Assembly: GCA_034670405.1 (NCBI GenBank)
Contig: JAXDDX010000337.1
Location: 1-64,000, forward strand
Reading direction: 5' to 3'
Length of the DNA stretch: 64,000 nt
From: Hoplostethus atlanticus
Lineage: Eukaryota; Chordata; Actinopteri; Trachichthyiformes; Trachichthyidae
Shown here: positions 1 through 11,934 of the stretch, one piece after another
How the letters are laid out: every line of letters begins with the position of its first letter
Position numbering within the stretch: the stretch's first letter is position 1
Program-made: the position numbers and the translations under genes
Notes under the pieces: model-generated
What the model was told of the DNA's origin: nothing
Database searches by the model: none
What the model saw: the letters and a program-made list of their open reading frames with translations, nothing else

Positions 1-334
1 AATGAAATGAAGGCTTGTCAAAACAAGGTTGTTAACCACTCATGCATCACTATGTAATCATATTTAAGGTTTTTTTTAAACTACAGATTACATCCTAACA
101 CAATGTAGTGAAAGAAAAAAGCTCTAAATAAAATGTCACCCAAATTCACACTTTTATTATCCTTTTCTGCCAACACATTAATCTCACTCAAAAAAATGCG
201 TATGGTACGCATGGTGTGAAGGATGGGTACCGGTACGCACATTCTCGCCGCCTGTGGATTTTTATACATTCGGAACCTGAGTGGAAAGTGGCGTAAGTAG
301 TTTTTGTGCGTACGCATGGTTTATTAATTTGGCC
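1..334. other. Unassigned flank
   Basis: I see no gene here. The stretch has a T-rich run near 70 and several GTACGCA-like words (about 205-320), some in opposite orientation. That would fit a decayed inverted-repeat DNA element, but no clear pair of termini is visible. The LINE coding similarity starts abruptly after it. Confidence 0.3.
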
Positions 335-2826
335 CCTGGTCTGCTAAAGAACTGGAGACCAGTTCCTTTGCTTTGTACAGAGTACAAAATACTGTCTAAA
401 TGTCTTTCACATAGACTGAAACATTATATGGACACCTATATCAATCAAACATATTGTGTATCCGAGCATACAATAATGGATAATCTGTTTTTAATACGGG
501 ATATCATTGATTTATCTAATTTTGAAAAGCAAGATTTAGGTTTCTTATCGATTGACCAAGAAAAAGCATGTGATAGAGTAGATCACAAATATCTGTTCAA
601 AACACTTGAGACCTTTGGTGTAGGTAAAGCTTTTATTTTGTGGATGTGGTTGCTGTATTCAGAGGCTTCAGTCATGGACTTAGTTGGCCAGTTAAAGTAT
701 ATAGGGGCATAAGACAAGGTTTCCTGTTATCAGGACAGCTCTACTCTTTGGCTATAGAACCTCTATTGAGCAAACTAAGACAGAATTTACAGGGGTTGTC
801 TCTACATGGTGTTCAGGAGGGGAGCACTGTAGCTTTGTCTGCATATGCATATGATGTAAGCGTTCATTAGAGGGCAGGGATGTTCAGATTCTTATTCAGA
901 ACCTGACATTGGGCCTCATCTGCCAAAGTCAACTGGGCAAAATGTGAGGGATATTCTGTAGGGCACTGGCAGGGTAAAGACACACCAGAGCTACCAGGAG
1001 GGTTAGAGTGGAGTCAAGTAGGTATGAAGTGTTTAGGTATTTTTTAGGTAATGAGGAATATAAAAAGAAAAACTGGGAGGGAATAGTGGAGAAGGTGAGT
1101 GCCATTGTCTGGCCCAGACAGCTCAGTAGGTAGAACATGATACTCTCGGGTCGTGGGTTCGATCCCCACATAGTCTCAAGTACGTTTGTACGTCGCTTTG
1201 GATAAAAGCATCTGCTAAATGACAGTAATGTCTCGGTGGTCCTGTGTCCTGTCCCAGTTATCCTATAGGGGGAGAGTCTTGGTTGCAAATAATCTGATTG
1301 CCTCAATGCTGTGGCATCGATTCACCATGTTGGAACCACCAGATACGGTGGTCAAAGAAATCCAGAAGAGGTTGGTGACTTTATTCTGGAGTGGACATCA
1401 CAGGACCAGGCCAGCAGTTCTGTCTCTGCCAGTAGCTGAAGATGGACATGGACTGATTGATCTTTGCAGCCGTATTAACATTTTTTGCCTACATACAGCA
1501 CAGCGGCTGCTTTACAAAGAGGGGGTAGTCTGGACAGATACAGCACGTTTGCTCTTACATAGAGTAAAAAACCTGGGTTATGACAAACATCTCTTTCTGT
1601 TGAAGTTGGAAGTGGTTGGCCTGTTAGGAACCACTCCTTTGTACCAGTCAGTCCTACGGGCGTGGACTGCAGTCCTGAGGATTGAAAGGGATACTGCTCG
1701 TTTCTATGGCCAGGTGGAAGAGGAACCATTGTTCCACAATCCCCTCATACCAGCGAGGGTACTGAACTCTGTGTGTATACAGAGAATATTTATTAGAACT
1801 GGACTTACCAAGCTGGCCAACCTGAGGTCAGGTAAGGCTTGGAAAACGGCTGTAAGACTGATCGAAGACACTCGGATTTAATCAATTCGGTTTCTGCAGA
1901 AACTGATAGACGAGGTGGTGTTTTCACTTCCTGGTTCCTTAAGGAGGGCAATGGGAGGGGGGTCTGTCCTGGATGGTCAGTGGGTCTTCCCTTCTCTGGC
2001 CATCTCTGCTGCACTGGAGGAGCAGCAAGAGGAGGTGGGGTCACTACTCTCGTTCAGGACACCACAACTAGAGGATTTCTCAGGAACATCAAAAAAAGAC
2101 TTGTACATCATCAGTGTGAAGGTCATTCATAGATCTGTGGCTGGACTGCAGGAGTCAATGTGGTCGGGTGTGTTTGCACCAGGTTCTTCCCCAAGGGGTA
2201 GCTGGAGATCCCTATAGAGAAACGCACTGTGGATCTCCAGTGGAGGATTGTCCATGGGGCCGTGGCTACAAACAGACATGTGGCTCACATCGATCCTACA
2301 GTACAGGGCAGCTGTCCTTTCTGTCAGACTGAGGAGACTCTAGAGCATCTGCGGCTGAGGTGTCCAAGGCTTACTGGTCTGTTTGAGGTGCTGCAGAGAT
2401 GGATTAGTGGTTTTGGGGAAACCCTGGATGACGTCACCTTTATCTTTTGCCCTAAATACAATGCTGCACACCGTAGACGTGTGTGCTTGCTCAATTTCAA
2501 TAACAAGGAGGAACAAAATAAAAGTGGTGGGCTCAGTTGTACCTGAGCTGATGGTCAAGGGACTTGTTGCAGCTCGTCTTAGAGTAGAATTTGCATTTTC
2601 CAAAATGACTTACTTGTTGAGGTTTGGGGTCAAGGAGGGGTTATATGTAGCATAGGTCACTGGCTTTGTCTTTTTGATTTTGGTCTTATGAAGGAATGTA
2701 AACAGAGCAATAGTGTTTTGTCTCTTTTATACCTTTTTGTTTTAATTTATTTTTTTATTTTTAATCTGTGTTTTGTGATGCTCTGATTGTTTTCTGTTTT
2801 GAGTAATAATACAATTATGCCAATAA
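335..2826 (+). mobile_element. 5'-truncated Tx1-type (L1 superfamily) LINE, ORF2 relic
   Basis: This is a non-LTR retrotransposon remnant that once encoded a reverse transcriptase for target-primed insertion. Seen directly: translated pieces at 335-870 carry NWRPVPLLCTEYKILSK, then YCVSEHTIMDNLFLIRD and SIDQEKACDRVDHKYL, which are reverse transcriptase blocks typical of the Tx1 branch of L1. The catalytic box reads AYAYDVSV where YADDVS is expected. A downstream block at 1240-1880 (YRGRVLVANNLIASMLWHR) matches the Tx1 post-RT region. A C-terminal Cys-Cys-His-Cys knuckle, CPFCQTEETLEHLRLRC, lies near 2308-2358. The endonuclease and ORF1 are absent, so the copy is 5' truncated. Coding is broken by several frameshifts and stops and by a SINE at 1111-1228. 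The 3' end is near 2826, just before a CT run. The copy is old and inactive. The clade assignment is from memory of the family. Confidence 0.82.
1111..1228 (+). mobile_element. Short tRNA-derived SINE inside the LINE
   Basis: A tRNA-like head (GCTCAGTAGGTAGA resembling an A box, GGGTTCGATCCC at 1155-1166 as B box) is followed by the widely shared fish SINE tail TCGCTTTGGATAAAAGC and TCTGCTAAATGA. LINE coding resumes immediately after it. TGTCT at 1106-1110 and 1229-1233 is a candidate short target duplication. It is too short and lacks a cloverleaf, so it is not a tRNA gene. The insertion post-dates the host LINE. Confidence 0.8.
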
Positions 2827-2900
2827 AAGTATGGTCTCTCTCTCTCTCTCCTGCTCTCATACACACACACTGACAAACACATCCACACACACACTGGTCA
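2827..2900. repeat. CT and CA simple repeat
   Basis: A run of about twelve CT units is followed by a CA-rich stretch directly after the LINE 3' end. Such runs often grow from LINE tails. Confidence 0.8.
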
Positions 2901-3274
2901 ACCAGTGTAGATTCCCAGTATGGTTAGTGGTGACTGGTGTGGTTTAGAAATTCCATCATAATTAGCATGATGAGCAGCCACGCTGAAACACACAGCCTCA
3001 GTCTGACTGGTCAGATAGACGCTCGATGACTCATCGTCTGTTTATCACCACCCCCCTCTTGTTCTTCTCCTCTCTCTCCCTCCATCTAACAGTGGGTGAT
3101 ACATGGACCCCCTCTACCTGCAGTAACCTGTGTCCTAGGTGATCAGATCAGATCCCGCAAATACGTATCAAATCCAGTTGTAAATGCACCCAAAACACAT
3201 TGAAAATCCGATCATCCAAAGCAGTTCCAGAGGTGGTCAGAGATGCATTTGGTCTCATTAACAACAAAGAGTAT
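2901..3274. other. Intergenic, nothing recognised
   Basis: The sequence is unique-looking and of mixed composition, with pyrimidine-rich patches (3055-3090). There is no ORF of note, no RNA gene and no recognised repeat. Confidence 0.4.
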
Positions 3275-4552
3275 AGGTGCGTTCACACCAAGCATGTTTG
3301 GAATGGTTTATTCGAACTCCATTCATCTGGCCAGATGAGAACGATGACATTCAGCACCAAATAACCGAGACAATGCGGCTCTTGATCCTCTTTCAAGTGA
3401 ACTGTGGTGCAGTTCATCTGATAGCCAGCAGCTCCACATGTTTGGAAAGCCTAGTATAACAAAATTAACTAAGGACAAACCGCAATCTGCATATTCCTTC
3501 ATGTGTTCTTAACTGGTGTGAACACCAGAGAAGGTCAATTATGACAAAGAGTGCAGACAAGTCCATCATGCTTAGGTAGTTAAAGGGACTGGAATTGGAT
3601 TATACTAATTGGAAATACTTGTTGTAGAGCCTGAAAATATTTCTAGGGATATTCAACATTTCCTTGGCCCATTAGAATGTAATGTCAAATCAAGCTGTAA
3701 GGGTGGGTGTCCTTTTGACCCTCAGTTAAATTCTGAGCAGCACATCAAAAAGTTAGTTCAATCTTGCTGCTTTCACTTGAGAAACATTGCCAAAATTAGA
3801 GCTTCCCTGTCTTTTGAAGACACTGAAAAAGTCATTCCTGCTTTTGTATCCTCTAGACTGGACTACTGTAACTCCCTGTTCACTTGCCTTAGCCAGACTA
3901 CTAGAATCAATTTAGAATTACAATTACAATTAGAATTTAAACTCATTTGAATCACTTATAAGGCACTGCATGGTCCTGACTATATTGTTGACTTACTGAG
4001 TACTTACAACTCTGTGACTGCTCAGGTCATCAAATCAGAATCTTTTAGCCATCCCTCATGTTTGTCTTAAAACAAAGGGTGATAGTGCATTTGCTGCTGC
4101 TGCCCCTAAACTTTGGAACAACCTTCCCCTGGATGTACGATTATCTGATTCATTGTCCACTTTTAAAAAGTGACTAAAGACACATTTGTATTCCATTGCA
4201 TACCTTTGATGCTAACTGATGCTAGCCTTCAGTTTTTATAATTTGTACTGTACTTTTCTCTCAAGGTTTTAGGTTCTTATATGTTTTAGTATTTGTAATT
4301 GTTTTATGTTTTCATATACTGTGTTTTACAAGTTTGTCTAGTCTATTTTGTTTTGACACTGTCTCTTTTGTTTTTGTGTATTTGTGCATGTTGTGAAGCC
4401 CTTTGTGACCTTTGTTTAAAAAGGTGCTATATAACTGAAGCTTTACTTACTTACTTACTATTTGTTTTGACAGGTTACCAAAACCCGGTTGAATATACAA
4501 GCTACTTATGTCCACTTCTTTAAAAGCCCTGGTTCACTTGTAATTGGACAGT
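3275..4552. mobile_element. Possible DNA element split by an L2 fragment
   Basis: The left edge reads GGTGCGTTCACACCA (about 3275) and the right edge ends CAGTGTGAACC (about 4542-4552), so the ends are weakly inverted. A second GGTGTGAACACC lies at about 3514. GTGTGAAC-type ends are common on fish non-autonomous DNA elements. No transposase remains, and no target duplication is evident. The middle is occupied by an L2 LINE piece. Confidence 0.3.
3608..4458 (+). mobile_element. L2-clade LINE 3' fragment
   Basis: The translated part at 3609-3960 reads FHLRNIAKIRASLSFEDTEK and SSRLDYCNSLFTCLSQ, the hallmark post-RT region of fish L2 elements. Further pieces to about 4170 (AAAPKLWNNLPLDVR) match the L2 C-terminus, with one stop and one frameshift. 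The tail has the L2-type wording AAGGTGCTATATAACTGAAG and ends in ACTTACTTACTTACT. The fragment is strongly 5' truncated. It shares the FHLRNIAKIR block with the larger L2 copy at 18-20 kb on the opposite strand, so both belong to related lineages. Confidence 0.8.
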
Positions 4553-5600
4553 GTGAACCTAATCAAACCAAATGCAACAAAATAAATTGTTTCACTAAGG
4601 TTCAGATAAAAGATGTAGGTCTGTAGAGTAAATATATTGGACAATGTCTCTCAAATGCTCAGATGTTATAAAGAGGTAAGAGATGCTTAGGCTCAAGACA
4701 CCCTACACCATAAAAATCGTAACCGATTTTGAAAACTCATAACAGCAGATTTCTTAGATTTTTAGTCTCACAATGGTAAATCTGCTCACGTTAGACGATT
4801 AGGCGACAAGGAATCACAAACTGAACCATATGAGATTATAGTGCTGCTGATGTCACCACCTCTCCAACCAATCACAACCACACACTCATCTCACTGGGAA
4901 CTGGCCTCTCTGGCTGTTGGCAGTCTGTGATATGTGTTGAGGACCCTGCAGATCTGATTGTCGGGATTGGAAAATTTGGCGGAAATCAGACCCATAATCC
5001 TCTCGTGTGTCCCTTGCCTAAGTTCTTTTTGTGAGAAAAGACATTCTATGTGGAAGAAAAGCACTTCTGTGCAAATCCCCATGTGCAAATCCTTCTGTGC
5101 ACTTCTGTGCTGTTGCTGTGCCAGGAGGATAGTGTATTGGTCTTGAGCCAATACGATGGAATACCTCAAAGCTTTCTTAAGCCAACATCTTTTATTTTGT
5201 TGATTCATCCAGCCAAGGGCTTCTTGCTTGGTGCCCTTAATCCCACTCAACCGATTCAACACATTCAGCTTGGGAGCTTGTCATGCCCCGTGAGTGTGTC
5301 AAAAAGGCGTGTGTCATAAGTGTGTCATAAGTTGGACCCTTCATTTCCAGCTCTCAAAACCAACCTCACAAACACAGAAATAAATGGCAAAATGCAATAT
5401 TTAATAATGGAACATAACATGGAAGCACAAGCACAGTGCACCACATCCAAAATAACAAACCAAACAAAGAGTTAAATCCTTTTAACTAAACTATCCAAAA
5501 ACTAAGAATGGAACAATTAACTAAACAGAGGGCTTCTACTGTTGGAGGAAGAAGTCCAGGTCTCAGGCCAGTGATGAAGACCGGACCTCCACGCCAACAC
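4553..5600. other. Intergenic, no gene recognised
   Basis: There are A/T-rich tracts. A minus-strand open frame at 4891-5262 shows no recognised domain and no codon or motif support. The stretch just left of the LTR (5340-5600) is A-rich, with nothing that I can identify. Confidence 0.35.
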
Positions 5601-5628
5601 TTAATCTTCTTCACGATTCTGTAGATTC

Positions 5629-6050
5629 TGTAGTTACTGGAGTCTCAAACAGATTCAAAGAAGTCACTGGAGATGATCAGAGTTCGATGCAATAGAGCTT
5701 TATTCTTCAACAGAGACAAAACCCGAGTTGGTCCCGGAACCAGACTGAAGTACAACTGTCTGTGCATGATCTTATATATCCTACAAACTGGGTGGAGACT
5801 GGGTGGAGAATACTGATTCTACGCCCATTTTTCATTAATTTCAGCTTTGTCAGCAAGAAAATATTCCTTGGACACCCTTATTGCAAAAAGGGCCTCAGAC
5901 TGTATTTTTTTTAAAACTTTATGATTATTGTAGGGAAACTGTTAGACTATGTTTTTTGAAACTTTATTGAAACTTTATGATTACTTTATGATCTTTTAGG
6001 TTACATGCTTAATCAAACATACTTTATATTTATGTAGACTTATCATAACA
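5629..6050 (-). mobile_element. Probable solo LTR of an endogenous retrovirus-like element
   Basis: Read on the minus strand it starts TGTTATGATAAG, has a TATA-like GGATATATAAGATC near 5770, then AATAAAGCTCTATTGC about 75 bases downstream as a polyadenylation signal, and ends in ACA. Order and spacing fit U3-R-U5. No internal coding region flanks it, so I call it a solo LTR fossil. The inner boundary is uncertain by about 10-30 bases, and I found no convincing target duplication. Confidence 0.55.
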
Positions 6051-6273
6051 CACACACTCTGGATTATATTGCTTATTACAAAGCATATCATTGCTTAGTA
6101 CAAAGCATATTATTTACAACACTACCTCCTTTACTAAACCAAACACAGGAGAAAACAATCTACAAAGAAAATGGCAGCCCACCCCTACAGCTTCCAAACT
6201 GAAATATTCCACATGGGGGAGTAAAAAGGAAACAGTTAACGAAACAGCACTAGTGGCAGCGACATCCACAAAT

Positions 6274-6314
6274 AAATAAATAATGAATAAATAATAATAA
6301 ATAAATAAATACAA
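6274..6314. repeat. AAAT simple repeat
   Basis: Repeats of AAAT and AATAAT, possibly a decayed retroposon tail. Confidence 0.7.
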
Positions 6315-6439
6315 CCAAGGGTTCTAACAGAGCTGTTGCCAGCTGAGTGATTGGGTGATTTTGAATTCCCGGATTGTCTGGGAAAATGTAGGTGTGGAAA
6401 ATGAATGAATAAAACTCTCCCCTCTCTCAAGAACTACTG

Positions 6440-6741
6440 TTAACGCGCCCATAATCAAGGCACTGAACTCAACACTGACCTCAACTGTTCCAGTAGAACT
6501 GCTCAGTGGACAACTATGGTTCTAATGAGCAACTCCCAGTGGTCAACAGTGGTTGTACAACACTGTGGTTGTTCCCAGTGGCCACCAGTAGAAGACTGTG
6601 GTTGTATTGGGCAGCTCCCAGTGGTCAACAGTAGACGGCTGTGATTGTACTTGGAAGCTCCCTGTGTGAATGTGTGGAACTGGAAAATAGCGCAGAGCTC
6701 AGTCAACTTTCCCTGGACAAATAAATGTTATGAAAATACAA
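6440..6741 (+). mobile_element. SINE-like repeat family A, copy 1
   Basis: A core of loosely repeated units of about 45 bases (GCAGCTCCCAGTGGTCAACA, then GTAGA...GTGGTTGTA) is followed by CAGTGTGAATGTGTG-type sequence, GAGCTCAGTCAACTTTCCCTGG and an A-rich tail with ATAAATG. A second copy with the same order lies at about 43540-43700. It has no coding capacity. I place it as a short retroposon by its tail, not by a recognised promoter. Confidence 0.5.
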
Positions 6742-6905
6742 AAAAGTGCTTGCTCAGGGGCACCACAGCTGTAGTTGTTGAGTAAGGGGAGAGCATTACA
6801 CCTTTACTTTTCATGCCCAGATTTTCCCAGTTGGTTTGGGGATTTTAAATGGCAACCTTCCTGTCACATGCCTCCCAGCCACATTTCCTCTAATGCATCT
6901 GAGTT
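6742..6905 (-). mobile_element. tRNA-derived SINE fragment
   Basis: Read in reverse this gives a decayed SINE: a segment equivalent to CTTGTGACCGGAAGGTTGCC, then AAACCAACTGGGAAAATCTG, and CTGAGCAAGCAC at the far end. The same words occur in the SINE at 48180-48420. The tRNA-like head is degraded. Confidence 0.5.
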
Positions 6906-9515
6906 TAAAAAAAAAAAAATGAAATGTGAAGATGATGATGATGAAATCCACTTCAACTCATGGCCACAGTGTGTGTGTATGTATCTGTGTGTGTGGAGTT
7001 GGCATAAGCTTTTATGTAGAGCCAACATGGCATGGCCGTGTGTTGAAAACAGCACTGAGCACCATGGCAATGCGCCCACCCCTGACTACTTGATCTCTCC
7101 TTCCTTCGCCCATCTTCCTTACACATCAACCCCTTCCTCCTCATCCTCTCCTCCTTCATAACACTCAGCCGCCACCATTGTTCAGCAGTGAGCTACGTCA
7201 TCCAGCACTCTCCGTGTCAGCTGAGCTGTGACGAAATGAAGGAGTGCCTCCTCTTCCAGACAATTGGCTTCCATTTCAAAGATCTGATCCCTCTGTGGCT
7301 GGTCCATATGGATGAGGGAGTTGGGAAAGGGTCTATTGAAGAATCTGACGGTGGAGAGGATGAGAGGTAGATGGGAGGGGAATGAAGGCAGAGGAACAGA
7401 GAGATGAGATGACAGGAGAGGGCATGATGTATCAGGTAATCAGAGGAAAGGCCGTAGGGGAGAGGGTGGGAAAGTCAAGGAGAAAGAGGGGAATGGAAAA
7501 GAGGGAGGTTGCGTAGACATTTAGGGGGCAGAATGTCAATACTAAACCTACTTCATATTTGCATATACTCCATTCCCCTGTATTGGGCAGCAAGCCACAG
7601 CCCATATGTTAGAATGTGCTAATATCATGTTTGCCTCCAATGATGTATGGTTCATTTTAATGGTGCTGACACCTTGGCTGTCCTCACTGATGAATGGTTT
7701 CAATTTAACCTGCAGGACTATGCTAATGCTAACTTCTAGCCACTGAAGTGGGAAGTACAACAAACTTACCAGACATCAAAATGGTTCCTGTGTTCCTTTT
7801 AAAATGTACAGAGAAGACTAATATGGAACAATTCAAGTTCAACTATCCAAGTTCACCGTTCTTCAAACATTCAGTCCGGAGTCAATGGTGGGCATTGATC
7901 ACCCGGTGATATAGAGTGTGTCTGGGAAATGACTGTGTTTTTATACAGTGCCTGCTCTCAGAGACGAACCACGTGAAGTCATAGCTGCTCTGAAATTCTT
8001 ATTCATTAACTCCACAGAACCTTGAAATGTGCTTTCCGTTGTGGTGCATGAGAGAGCTTTGGAATGCTGCTTTGCGTCATTGCTACTCTGCACTGACAAA
8101 GATGAGGCTAACTGCGTCTTTCACTCTTTCTGGCTCTCTCTTACTCTAAATGGAATACAGCATATTTGTCTTAGCTGCTGTCTCACTCCATCTCCCTCTG
8201 GTCGCTCTGCATCTGTCTCACTCAAGAGGCCACCATGCTGCTGTAGCACTCTGTCTTATTCAGCCACAGATCAGTCTGTCTGTCTCAGTCAGTCAGTCAG
8301 TGGACTAAATTGCTGTTTTCACACTCTACCGGTGTGTCTCCCACTCATGTGGCCCTTGCCGCTGTGCTATAGTGTAGACATTTTAGAAGAGGGCCCTTCA
8401 GAAGATGCAGCACTGTGCAAGACCTCCTCACCCCTCTCAGGCTAACTGCCTTCCGCCATGGAGAGTGCTAATCAGCAAGGCTTTTTTTTATGCAGTGAAA
8501 AGGATCAGCCCAACTCAAGAGCCTTGTTAAACACACATCGGTGATGCCATCAGCTATCACTGATGATAATGCTGGAGTTGATCCAGCTCCTCTGAGATAC
8601 CCATCCACAAATTGATTCAGATGTAATTTTGAAGGTATAACTGTTACTCTGGCATTCAGACACACTCTTTGAACTTCCATCTAGCATGATTCCCCTGGAC
8701 AGTTTCTATCCCACACACTTTGATTACCTTGGTATTTAGTAAAACCTGCAGCCTTAACTGGCCAAGGGATAGTTAAGACAGATGAAGATGATGAGAGTGT
8801 TGCTGTGGAGACAGAGACTCATGCACGCTACATTATTAACGCAGGCCCTGTGGAAGTCTTGGTTAGTTTGATGGAGTAGAGAGTGGCTGACTGCTCACGT
8901 CCATTGGGAAGACTCAAACTAATGGCTTCTGCAAGTTAAAAGCTGCAGCCATGGATGAAATATGGGTTCAGAAATATGGCCCCAGCAATAGACCTCGAAA
9001 TCCCCACCTCCACTCCAGCTTGACAAGATCCTTCAGTTTCTGTTAATGCTACAGGGAATATTATTCCAAAGAACGTTTATATTCCTGCTAACAACACTCA
9101 GAATGCACTCGAGGTGAAAGCACCTCCCGGTGTTGAGAACTTCAACACATGCAAATGTCAGTGCTCAGTTGCTCTGAGCAGAATGGCAAACCTTTCATTT
9201 GCTGTGTTCATTTTTTTGTAATTGCCTGCGACTTTGGTGGCCGAGTTGTGGAGGCTTAGTTAGGCTTTACTCTCACTACCTCTCCAGTTTGAGGTGTCCA
9301 CAGGGAAAATTCAATTCAATTCAATTCTCAGGTTCAGTTCACAGGTGAGGAAAAAAATGTTCATTTTATAGATTCCCTGCTGCTACAGAGTTTAAATGAG
9401 CTGCAGAGAGCTCATTAGAGGTGGAGGCTGTGAGACTCATCCTCTGGATAGACACAAAAGTACGCTTTTATTACCATGATGATGATGATTGTGGTTAATC
9501 AAGGATTTCTCTGTC
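6906..9515. other. Intergenic, no gene recognised
   Basis: 2.6 kb without a supportable gene. There are purine-rich (7360-7500) and TC-rich (8120-8330) patches and an ATTCA run near 9310. The open frame at 8029-8445 is compositionally TC/Ser-rich and has no domain. It could be intron or intergenic DNA of the host. Confidence 0.4.
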
Positions 9516-9755
9516 ACCAGTATCCCCGCAGCTACTGGTGAGCCCTGCCTTTTGGCCGGGCCGGGCAGGTGGCCAAAAGGTGACCGGGTTCCCCGCAGTA
9601 CAGGCATGCCCCCGACCGCATCCTGCGCTGCCGCTCAGCTGGAGTCAAGCGGGCTCTTCCCAGCTGCATGGCCTCTTCGTCCGGGGGAGTCCAGGAGAAC
9701 GGGGCCGGGGTGATGGTGGGAGGAGCGGCTGCCGACCTGGCGAGAGGAGGGAGCA
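9516..9755 (-). mobile_element. Isolated Ty3/gypsy gag fragment
   Basis: About 240 bases are the reverse complement of the gag nucleocapsid region of the gypsy element at 12-16.6 kb (matching about 13338-13577), including the zinc-knuckle segment. No LTR or other gypsy part adjoins it. At its left-hand coding end a 13-base word (GCATCCTGCGCTG) recurs at 9618 and 9753, as if the junction formed by microhomology. It is a fossil fragment of the same family. Confidence 0.85.
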
Positions 9756-11932
9756 TCCTGCGCTGTCTTAGATGATGAAAACAGATCTGTGAGATAGGTT
9801 CAAATAACATTAAAAAAAGACTAGAATGATGACAACAGCGATGACAAAGGTGAAACCAACACCTGTCAGCATTGCAGTCCTCTCTTTCCACCCCATGGTA
9901 ATATCATGCTGTCTACATAGCAGGCTCTGGCTTACATTTTTTTGTGTGTCATAGCATGTAAATTCAAAGCATTATCCCTGCCCTGCTGCACATGCTTAGC
10001 CAGATCATGCCATATCTTATGGACTATGTTGGCACTACTCTTTGATTAAGTTTGTGTCTGGCCCACCCGGCTGTGACTACACAACATTATCATTTCTGTC
10101 TGTTTTCTATCATTTCACCACGTTATGGTGGTAATGCTTCTAATGGCTGCCTACCTGTCCTCTGCTGACAAAATAATTTTCTGCCTTGTTTTTCTCATAA
10201 CGGCCTATACACATCCAAAGATTATGTCTATTACTCTATTTATTCAAACAGAAATGGTAGCCATTGCGACTCTAGGTCCCACCTTGAGCTCATTTTCCAG
10301 GTGCTGCTCTTCATGGGGGGCCATTTGGATGACTTTTCCTCCCCTCAGTGTCAAATTGATGCCCTTCACATAGTGGTGTTGTTGCACTTCCTGTGCTGAT
10401 TCCACCTGGCTAGCTTGTGGCTTCGTCAGCGAGGTCTGGCCAGTTTTTCTGCCATGTTGCATTCAAGGGGACATCTGAAGGGTGAGGGAAGTGTCACTAA
10501 AACTCAGATGGTTTTTCAAGTATTCAGTGTAAAGAGAGCCACTCTTAGCGTTTCTCAGCAGAACAGCAAATTGTGAAGAAGGCTTCCCTCCAACTTTGCA
10601 GAGCAAGAATCCACTTGGGCCTCTCATAGATTGGCTGTGGGAAGGCACCGTTTGCCTGAGGTAGCTGAGCTGGAGCAGGGGTGCTATTGGTAGTGGGCGA
10701 TATTTCTGGCCCTGAAAAAACAATCCTCCTCTCTGCCCACCTGAAGTGACCTATGGATGTCCTCTCTGTCTTTGTTATATAAGCATTGTTTTCCACCTTT
10801 TAAACTCTAATTCCTGCCAATATGTTCGTTACATCTATCTCTCCTCTCTCTCTTCTCTGCGTATGGGTAATATTTGAGGCTAGAATGCTGAGCCAGTAAC
10901 TTGCCATTGAGAGATGACCCCTTCTATCGCTCGACACTTCTCTGTATTTAATTGCATTCCATGTTCAGTAAGGGTGTTTAATTCTTCAGTTATGTTGCCT
11001 CCTGGGTGAGAGGGAAGAAAGTGGCAGGCTGAAAAGGTCAAAAGTTTAAGCAGCAGTGCCCAGAAATATACGCAGGAAATGCCTCTGCAACCCGAAGACA
11101 TGTCATGAGTGGTGGAGTGTCTGGCTGCAGGAGAGAAGCCAGTGTTGTATATCACTGTATGTCTGGTTGTTTCTGGCCCGCCAGAGTAATGCCCTTGTTC
11201 AGCTCAGATTTCATTGATTACCTATTCACACAGGCAATGAGAAAAAACAGGCCCAAAGGTTTTCCACACAAGGTGACAACTGGGCACATTAAAGGACTAA
11301 TAATTGTGTTTTTTCCTTTTATTCAATCACAAGCAATACATTTACATCTACCCAAAATCATTTAATTTCCACTCATCTCAGACACTTAGAGCCTTAGATT
11401 CTAATGTAAAAGTACAGCCGTCTTATCAGCCTAAATCAGGAAGAGGGGCTGCACCAAAGAGCATCCGCTCCCCACTAATTGAGACGCCATAGACTCACCC
11501 TATTTGCCCAAATTAAATTCTGGTGTCTGGTGCGGTCACTGGTGGGAAATCCTCTCCATGCAGGAAGTGACAAATCACTTTTTTTCAAGTTTTCGAATGG
11601 AAGGAATTTGTCATTTTGACAATGGTGTTGTTGTTTTTGAGTGGAATATGTTGTTTATGGAAGTATAATTTGGACAAGTGTGAAAATGTTCTTACATGCT
11701 GTTATGTGGTCAGGTTTGCCATTTCCACCTATGCAAAGTAGAAACTGTTCATACGTCAGCCATAACCCTCAGTGTGTTCAGTTCCTTCTATAAACCCATC
11801 CTCTGCAAAACTGAAAAAGAAAAAAAATGCGATAAGAGAATACACAAGTCACTTTGGAACCGTATTAACAATCAATGGGAACCATTAAGTAGGACAGACT
11901 GGACTGATATGGTGAACATTGTGGGGTAATAT
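9756..11932. other. Intergenic, no gene recognised
   Basis: Short open frames at 10125-10373 (+), 10463-10796 (-) and 10880-11155 (-) carry no domain that I recognise and overlap each other on opposite strands. There are no RNA genes and no clear repeats. Confidence 0.4.
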
Positions 11933-11934
11933 TA

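Noticed and set aside
4891-5262. A 123-residue minus-strand frame as a gene
   Set aside because: No recognised motif, and overlapping open frames occur on the other strand, so this looks like chance.
7360-7500. The purine-rich tract as a regulatory element
   Set aside because: Composition alone does not support a function, and no factor motif stood out.
8029-8445. A 138-residue plus-strand frame as a host gene
   Set aside because: It is Ser/Cys/Leu-rich from TC-rich DNA, with no domain, no splice context and no homologue that I recognise.
10125-10796. A cluster of short open frames as exons of a host gene
   Set aside because: The frames overlap on opposite strands. No splice-site pattern or domain links them.
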